From: Pseudofabraea citricarpa
Taxonomy: Eukaryota > Ascomycota > Leotiomycetes > Helotiales > Dermateaceae
DNA length: 64,000 nucleotides
Direction: 5' to 3'
NCBI GenBank assembly: GCA_029641185.1
Contig: JAPWGK010000018.1
Span: 558,001-622,000, forward strand
Shown here piece after piece: positions 57,947 through 64,000 of the stretch. Position 1 is the first letter of the stretch. The number at the start of each line of letters is the position of its first letter. A model generated the notes under the pieces. That model made no database searches. It saw only the letters and a program-made list of their open reading frames with translations, and was not told the origin of the DNA. Both the position numbers and the translations under genes were made by a program.

Positions 57947-59989
57947 ATGTCTTTAGGCAAGTGAAGCGACACCATTTATGTGGGCTGAGCGGAAGCTAAT
58001 TCGTCGAAAGGCAAGCATTTCATCAACTCGGTGGACGATCCTGTGGAGCGAGGCTTAAAGTGTCTTCTTCGACAAGATCAATCCCTACGACTCATTGAGT
58101 CGCAAAAAGGTAATGTTAACCCAGGTTCGATGCAAATCTAGGCAAAGTCTTACAAGCAAAAGTACTTTATCGAATACAAACTCGAGAAAAGGTTCTCCTT
58201 CTTTCTGGTGGTGGTTCGGGCCATGAGCCTGCCCATGCTGGCTATGTCGGCGAAGGACTCTTGGACATATGTGTAGCAGGACAAATATTTGCGTCACCGT
58301 CTGCATCACAAGTCCTGGCTGGTTTAAAAGCTTTGAAATCTCCCAAGGGGTTAGTAGCTCCTCAACTTACTACAATTAATTAGATTATTGACGCAGGAAA
58401 AACAGCGTTCTTATGATCGTCAAGAACTACACGGGCGATAAACTCAATTTCACTCTAGCCCTACAAAAAGCAAAGGCTGAAGGGATTCAAGTAAGAGCGG
58501 TTTTCGTGGGAGATGATGTATCGGTACAAGGAAATGATCTCGTGGGCCGACGAGGACTGGCTGGAGTTGTCTTTGTACACAAGGTCGCTGGCGCCCTTGC
58601 TGCACAAGGGTAAGTGTCTTGCAACAAAATGTATTGCCAATTATACTAACAAAAAATTTAGAGGCTCGCTTGACGAAGTAGCAGAGATAGCCCAACTTGT
58701 CGCAGATAACATATTTACAGTTGGAGTAAGTCTCGATAGATGTAGTGTACCGAGAAGAGAGGACCAAAAAAGCCTACCAATCGAAGACCTTGAATATGGA
58801 ATGGGTATTCACAACGAGCCGGGAGTACGACGGGAGAAAATCTCTTCATTGACATCAGTTGTTTCAAGCGTCTTGTCTTTCTTAAAGCCATCAAGGTCGC
58901 AGAGCGAAGACCCAGTGGCTGTACTCATTAACAATCTCGGTGGACTTAGTGTCCTAGAACTCAGCGTTATCGCAGAGGAAGTTACAGAGCAACTTCTAGA
59001 AAAGTACGAACTGGACATTCGCCGTGTTTTGGTTGGTACATTTGTAAGCTCTCTCGATGGCCCAGGATTTTCGGTCACAATTTTGAATCTTCGGCCGGGG
59101 ATCGAAGCACTTCTGAATGCAAAGTCAGCAGCACCAGCTTGGCCCAATCAAGTTGATGTTGCCGGTCATGTCAATGGTGTCGTGGAGCGCACACATGAAG
59201 AAGTCCAAAAGGAGCTATTACTGAAAGAGAATGAAAAAGTCCTGTTGCCACGTAAGTTATTGTACAAAAGCCACATTCCCCCCACTAACCAAATATATAG
59301 TGGAAGCCAGTCTGCTCTCAGATATCTTGCAGTCAGTGGTAGCTCGTGTTAAAGAAGCTGAACCAACTATTACGAATTATGACACTATTGCCGGCGATGG
59401 GGATTGCGGCGAGACTCTTCTGAAAGGAGTAAATGGTAGGGACTTCTAGCCGTTTCAGCAATTTCAAAACTGATATTTCTGTGCAGCTGTTCAGAGGGCG
59501 TTCTCCAAACCTGCCAATGCATCTCTTGATATCATAAGAGTCTTTCAGTCAATATCCCTCACAGTCGAGCAAAGCATGGGCGGAACTTCAGGAGCAATTT
59601 ACGCCATCTTTTTCAGCGCAGTTGCAAATGCACTATCACAGAATATCCAGAACAAACTCGCCTCAACATCTACTCTCCGCTTTCTATCTGTTGCTCTAAC
59701 GGAAGGACTAGAGGAGTTGTGCAAATGTACAGCAGCGAGGAAGGGTCATAAGACTTTGATGGATGCACTGATTCCCTTTGTAGAGACCTTTGAACAGACC
59801 CTGGATTTTCAACTTGCGATATCCGAGGCTGATAAAGGTGCCGAAGGAACGAGGAAGCTGGATGCTATGCTGGGTAGAGCTAGCTATGTCAGCAAAGAAC
59901 TTATCGAAAAAGAGGGAGGTGTCCCTGATCCAGGAGCATTAGGTGTCGTAGTGGTCTTACTTGGGATTTTAGATGGAACCCGAAAATAA
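57947..59989 (+). CDS. dihydroxyacetone-kinase-family (DAK) ketose kinase
   Basis: Two-domain ATP-dependent kinase that phosphorylates small ketoses: dihydroxyacetone in classical Dak1/Dak2, erythrulose in pathway homologs. Seven exons: 57947-57956, 58011-58109, 58157-58349, 58397-58609, 58662-59251, 59301-59435 and 59487-59989, giving 580 residues. The DhaK domain has [33 protein letters not shown] and [15 protein letters not shown]. The histidine that binds the substrate carbonyl covalently is in [10 protein letters not shown] (H222). The DhaL domain has the Mg-ATP motif [27 protein letters not shown] and PDPGAL. The first exon is only 10 nt and ends at a consensus GC donor (AG|GCAAGT), with a branch site GCTAAT before the acceptor. 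It was chosen because it yields the standard MS-GKHFINS start. Substrate choice between dihydroxyacetone and erythrulose is open. Confidence 0.9.
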
Positions 59990-60326
59990 CACATTTGGAG
60001 GCAGATTATTATTTAATATCATTAATTGTACCAGAACCTGATTCTTGGCAGCAAAATATTCAATATTTGTCTTATCTAATTCCCAAAGTGATTAAGAATA
60101 GAAACAGCTTTCCGTCCAGCAGTTTACATGATGCAGCAATCAAGTAGCATCTGGTTGAGATGGATTATCATTATTATAAGTATTGATGCAAAAACTTCGA
60201 TGAAAAAAAAAAAAAAAAACGACAAAACATGCAAAATTTCAGGAAATAATGGGCTGCAAAATCTTGCTGAAATATTTCTTTTGAAAGTATTTGAATGTCT
60301 AATAAATATCCATTGATCACAAAAAC
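59990..60326. other. spacer between convergent genes
   Basis: 337 bp, AT-rich, with a 16-nt A-run at about 60204-60219. No gene. Confidence 0.5.
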
Positions 60327-61351
60327 TCAAGCAGACGCACAATGTCCACCATCAACTCTCAAATCAGCACCCGTCATGAAAGAGCTTCCATCCGCCAACA
60401 AAAATACAGCTGGAGCCTTAAAGTCCTCCGGAGCGCCCAATCGTCCCAATAATGCACCTGCCATCCATATCTTTTCTAACGCGGGCTCGGCTGCGAGGAG
60501 TTCGTCTGTCATAGCTGTGCGGATATACTACTCGGTGTTTATGTCAGTGAGGTGAATTACCCAAATGTATTGAAGCCATGGAGAACTTGAGCTAATTACT
60601 TACACCTGGAGATAATGTGTTTACTCGAATCCCATGTATCCCCCATTCCTGCGCTACACTGCGACAGAGTTGCTGTACGGCAGCTTTCGAGGTGTTGTAT
60701 GCAGAGCATGTGAGGCCCTAATTTTCATGTTAAACAAACACAAGGCAAAGATTCCTACCCCAGGATAATACATACTCTGTTCGCAATTTGTCCAGACATC
60801 GAAGCGATCATAACGATAGATCCCTTGATGCCATCCTTGATGAAAATTCTCGCTGAATGCTTAATAGTCAAAAAGGTACCTGCAACATTGACATCCATAA
60901 TTCTCCTGAAATCATCAATAGGATATTCCTCTGCAGGAAGCTTCTGTTGAATTCCTGCACACGCAATTGTACCGGTCAAAGGAGCGTTGACCTCTCTTCC
61001 TGCTGCTGCAATCTCGTCCAAACATTTCGAGATGTCGCCTTCGGAGGTAATGTCGCACTTGTAATACTTCACAGTGAGTTTCGAGACTGACGCAAGTTTC
61101 TCGAGTGCAGCCCATTCGTTTGCCGAGGGAGTGGGTAGAATATCAATGCATGCTACATGTCCGCCAGCCTCGAGCACGGCTGAGGCTAGAGTAATTCCAA
61201 CACCACGACCTCCACCAGTAATGGCTACAGTGCGATTGCTCAATGAGAAAAGTTTGTTCGTTGGTGTAGATGCGGAAGCTGATTGTTGGGATTCGGGAAT
61301 ATGAGAAGGAAGGGCAATGTCGGAAACGACGTTTTCTGCTATTGATCCCAT
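60327..61351 (-). CDS. short-chain dehydrogenase/reductase, polyol type
   Basis: NAD(P)-dependent oxidoreductase of the classical SDR family, probably interconverting a polyol and its ketose, like fungal L-xylulose/sorbose reductases and arabinitol/mannitol dehydrogenases. Exons are 61351-60776, 60717-60604 and 60527-60327, for 296 residues. An N-terminal extension of about 35 residues precedes the cofactor motif TGGGRGVG (45-52). The acidic residue at the end of strand 2 (CIDI) suggests NAD(H). The family NNAG is IACAG here. Active-site Ser184 (MIASMSGQ), Tyr199 and Lys203 (YNTSK) are present, and the C terminus GADLRVDGGHCA is typical. The ATG at 61351 was preferred because the upstream open stretch is unlike the family. 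It lies between the kinase and transketolase genes, which supports a joint catabolic role. The substrate is unproven. Confidence 0.87.
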
Positions 61352-62049
61352 CTTGGAAAGTCTGTACTGTACTAATTGACAAAAATATCGAATCAAACGA
61401 GTAAAGAATGAGTTTCCTACCAAAATATGGGCAGAGTATTTTTTAAAAAGAATAATGCTACCCCTCTGAAACCATTCTAGGAGACGTGACTTGACGCGTA
61501 GAGGGGCAGAGCTCTCCACTCTGCGGCATAGACTTCTCCCTCAGGAGCTCTCGATGTGGAAATATCGAGCGCTGGCTCGTCGAACGCTGGTAAGCGAGTA
61601 GATGCTTAAATTTGAAATGCTTCAATCCACTAGGTAAATTCCAATGAAATCCCGAAGAGGCTTTAACCTACCTGAGAAGGGATACTTGAATGGTTCTTCC
61701 GAAAAGCTTGCTGGGATTTACAGGGACTCGAAGCCCACTACGGCGACCATTTTGCATAGATGTTTGCGGAAGACATTGCCGACTGCTAACCTTCCAAAGA
61801 CGGATATTCTAAGCGCCAGCTAATGTCAATTGAAACGTCCCCGGGAAGTCCAGTTTGGGAATTTCTTACCGCCACATATCGGCGGGGTAAGACTATGGAA
61901 TTCCTTCCACGCACCAGATACCTTCTCGATAATTTATTTTTGTGAGCTTCCTCTCGTTATATAAATGTCCTATTGAAAGGCTTCAAGCGTGACAATCATC
62001 AAACTCTATCTACTATTTCCCTTGGTTTCCGCCTTCTCACTTGACAGTT
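61352..62049. promoter_or_regulatory. divergent promoter, dehydrogenase / transketolase
   Basis: About 700 bp between divergent genes of the cluster. Repeated GAGCTC/AGCTCTC and CCGAAG-like elements near 61505-61560 and 61650-61700 were noticed, but no known site is assigned. Confidence 0.4.
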
Positions 62050-64000
62050 ATGGCACCTTCAGCTGTTGAAAGCGTATCGCATTTGCCGGTCACGGTGACG
62101 AAGAACGGAGCGTCAGATGGACTCCTGAACTTGAGTCTTGCATCTGTGGATCAAAATGACCTTGTTTTGAAGACTTTCAGATGTCTGATCGCAGATTTGT
62201 GTGAGCAGTTCAAGGGCGGACACCCAGGGTAAGCTCAACAAGTAATTCCTCGAGAGTTTTCTAACAATAAAAAGGAGTGCAATGGGAATGGCTGCAATAG
62301 GAGTCTCTTTGTGGAAATATGTTATGAAATACTCGCCAGAAAATCCTTCTTATTTCAATCGAGACCGCTTTGTACTTTCAAATGGTAAGATATAGCAATG
62401 AGTACTTGGATATCCACTAACCAGCACAGGCCACACATGCCTATTCCAGTATACATTTCTTCACCTCGTTGGATACAAGAATATGACCTTCGATCAACTT
62501 AAATCATATCACTCTGCGAGAACCGACTCAATCTGCCCTGGGCATCCAGAAATCGAGCATGAAGGTATCGAGGTCACGACGGGTCCTTTGGGACAAGGAA
62601 TTGCAAATGCGGTTGGACTTGCAATGGCCACGAAACATTTGGCTGCTACATACAATAAACCGAATTTTCCCGTTGTCGATAATACCACGTGGTGTATGAT
62701 TGGAGATGCATGTCTTCAAGAGGGCGTTGCGCTGGAAGCAATCTCTCTTGCTGGTCATTGGAAGTTGAACAACCTTGTAGTGATTTACGACAATAACCAG
62801 ATTACATGCGACGGCTCAGTAGATCTCTGCAACAACGAAGATGTAAATGCGAAGATGACCGCAAGCGGATGGAACGTGATTGATGTGATGGATGGAAACC
62901 ACGATATCGAGGGAATTGTACGCGCCCTCATTACGGCCAAGAACAACAAGGATAAACCAACATTCATTAATATTCGCACATTAATTGGTATTGGAAGCAA
63001 GTCTGCAGGAGATGCAAAAGCACATGGAGCTGCTTTTGGTGCAGAAGATGTAGCCAATATCAAGCGAGCATTTGGACAAGATCCAGAAAAGCACTTTGTA
63101 GTCTCGGACCAAGTGTACGATTATTTCAGGGAAGCCAAGCCAAGAGGACAGGAGATTGAGGCCGAGTGGAATTCCCTGGTGCAGAACTACGAGAAGGAGT
63201 ATCCAGACCTGGCTGCTGAATTTGCAATCCGAAGAGACGGAAAGCTTACTGACGATTTCATGAAGTTTATCCCAAAGAAAGAGGACTTCCCCACCTCACC
63301 AACCCCCTCTAGAAAGTCTTCGGGTTTGGTATGCAATCCTTTGGCAGAGCATCTCAAGAATTTCATGGTCGGGACTGCTGATCTTTCACCATCGGTGAAC
63401 ATGATTTGGAAAGGCAAGGTTGATTTCCAACATGTAAGCTTTCTCTATTAGACACAAATAATCACTGCTAATAAAAAAACAGCCTGACTTAAAGACATCT
63501 TGCGGCATTAACGGCGATTACTCGGGGCGGTATATCCATTGGGGAATTAGGGAACATGCAATGGCCTCAATTTCCAACGGTCTAGCGGCATATAACAAAG
63601 GCACAATCCTACCTATCACTTCAACTTTCTTCATGTTCTACATAGTAAGTTGCACTGCAGAACAATCTCTGAATATTCTAACGTCAAACTCTAGTACGCT
63701 GCGCCAGGTATCAGAATGGGAGCACTTCAGGGTCTTCAACAAATTCACATCGCCACCCACGACTCTATTGGCACAGGTGAAGATGGCCCGACCCATCAAC
63801 CTATTGCCCTTGCTACTCTCTACCGAGCCATGCCCAACCTACTCTATATCCGACCAGCTGACAGTGAAGAGACCGCCGGTGCGTACATTGCCGCACTTAA
63901 TGCCAAGAATACACCATCCATCATTTCCCTTTCACGGCAGAACCTCGAGCAATACCCACAACACTCTTCTCGCGACGGTGTACAAAAAGGCGCCTACGTA
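62050..64000 (+). CDS. DHAS-type transketolase (partial, runs off window)
   Basis: Thiamine-diphosphate enzyme that moves two-carbon ketol units. Sequence style is closer to the dihydroxyacetone synthase/special transketolase branch than to the housekeeping enzyme. Exons are 62050-62228, 62275-62384, 62430-63433, 63483-63644 and 63695 to the edge, giving the first 586 residues in frame (full enzymes are about 680-710). Motifs: [35 protein letters not shown], ThDP/Mg motif GDACLQEG...[10 protein letters not shown] (housekeeping enzymes read GDGCLMEG...WDDNKI), [20 protein letters not shown] with the catalytic Glu, and [15 protein letters not shown]. No peroxisomal signal can be judged because the C terminus is outside the window. 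In this cluster it could consume erythrose 4-phosphate or dihydroxyacetone derivatives with xylulose 5-phosphate. That role is inferred. Confidence 0.9.

Noticed and set aside
1..64000. tRNA, rRNA, CRISPR arrays, prokaryote-style operons, secondary-metabolite core genes
   Set aside because: No tRNA box B-like arm with a matching cloverleaf, no rRNA-like stretch, no regularly spaced repeats and no PKS, NRPS or terpene synthase motif were found by eye. A tRNAscan run would be decisive for tRNAs.

Overview
This 64 kb window comes from a filamentous ascomycete (Pezizomycotina). The nuclear genes carry many short introns (about 45-100 bp) with GTAAGT-type donors and CTAAC-type branch points. There are two Zn(2)-Cys(6) transcription factors, an NLR-type NACHT/WD40 gene and fungus-specific proteins such as Spc24, Spo7, End3 and Ctf18. 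The overall look suggests Leotiomycetes (Helotiales), but that placement is an impression from gene content, not a search result. I found no rRNA, tRNA, CRISPR array or intact transposon. Exon boundaries were derived by hand from splice signals, reading frame and family alignment. The added exon lengths are divisible by three in every spliced model.

Left part (1-29 kb), mostly housekeeping: CTF18 (RFC-like clamp loader), a Zn2Cys6 regulator, an RNF126-like RING ligase, FIS1 (mitochondrial fission), SPC24 (kinetochore), a membrane protein of unknown function, a TatD/Scn1-like metal hydrolase, and a SANT-like nuclear protein with repeats in its long first intron. Next come two convergent genes for cysteine-rich proteins, one of them a small secreted saposin-like protein. 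These are followed by a HELLS/Irc5/MUS-30-type SNF2 remodeler, a SHB17-like sedoheptulose bisphosphatase and a fructosamine-kinase-like protein.

Middle (29-51 kb): a large SesB-like hydrolase-NACHT-WD40 NLR; a divergent pair encoding an RpiB-family sugar-phosphate isomerase and a triosephosphate-isomerase-like protein; an AIF/AMID-type flavoprotein; SPO7; a Cld1-like mitochondrial lipase; and a STYX-like dual-specificity phosphatase with an in-frame TGA in its best reading frame. A 2.6 kb AT-rich gene-free block follows, then a lysine-rich hypothetical protein and END3.

Right end (51-64 kb), a catabolic cluster: Zn2Cys6 regulator, MFS sugar/polyol transporter, dihydroxyacetone-kinase-family kinase, short-chain dehydrogenase, and a dihydroxyacetone-synthase-type transketolase that runs off the window edge. 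Taken with the RpiB-like/TIM-like pair 15-20 kb away, the set holds every enzyme class of the bacterial and Yarrowia C4-polyol (erythritol/threitol) pathway: uptake, oxidation to a ketose, kinase, two isomerases, and a transketolase that can consume erythrose 4-phosphate. I infer a split polyol/ketose utilisation locus. The substrate is not proven by the sequence.
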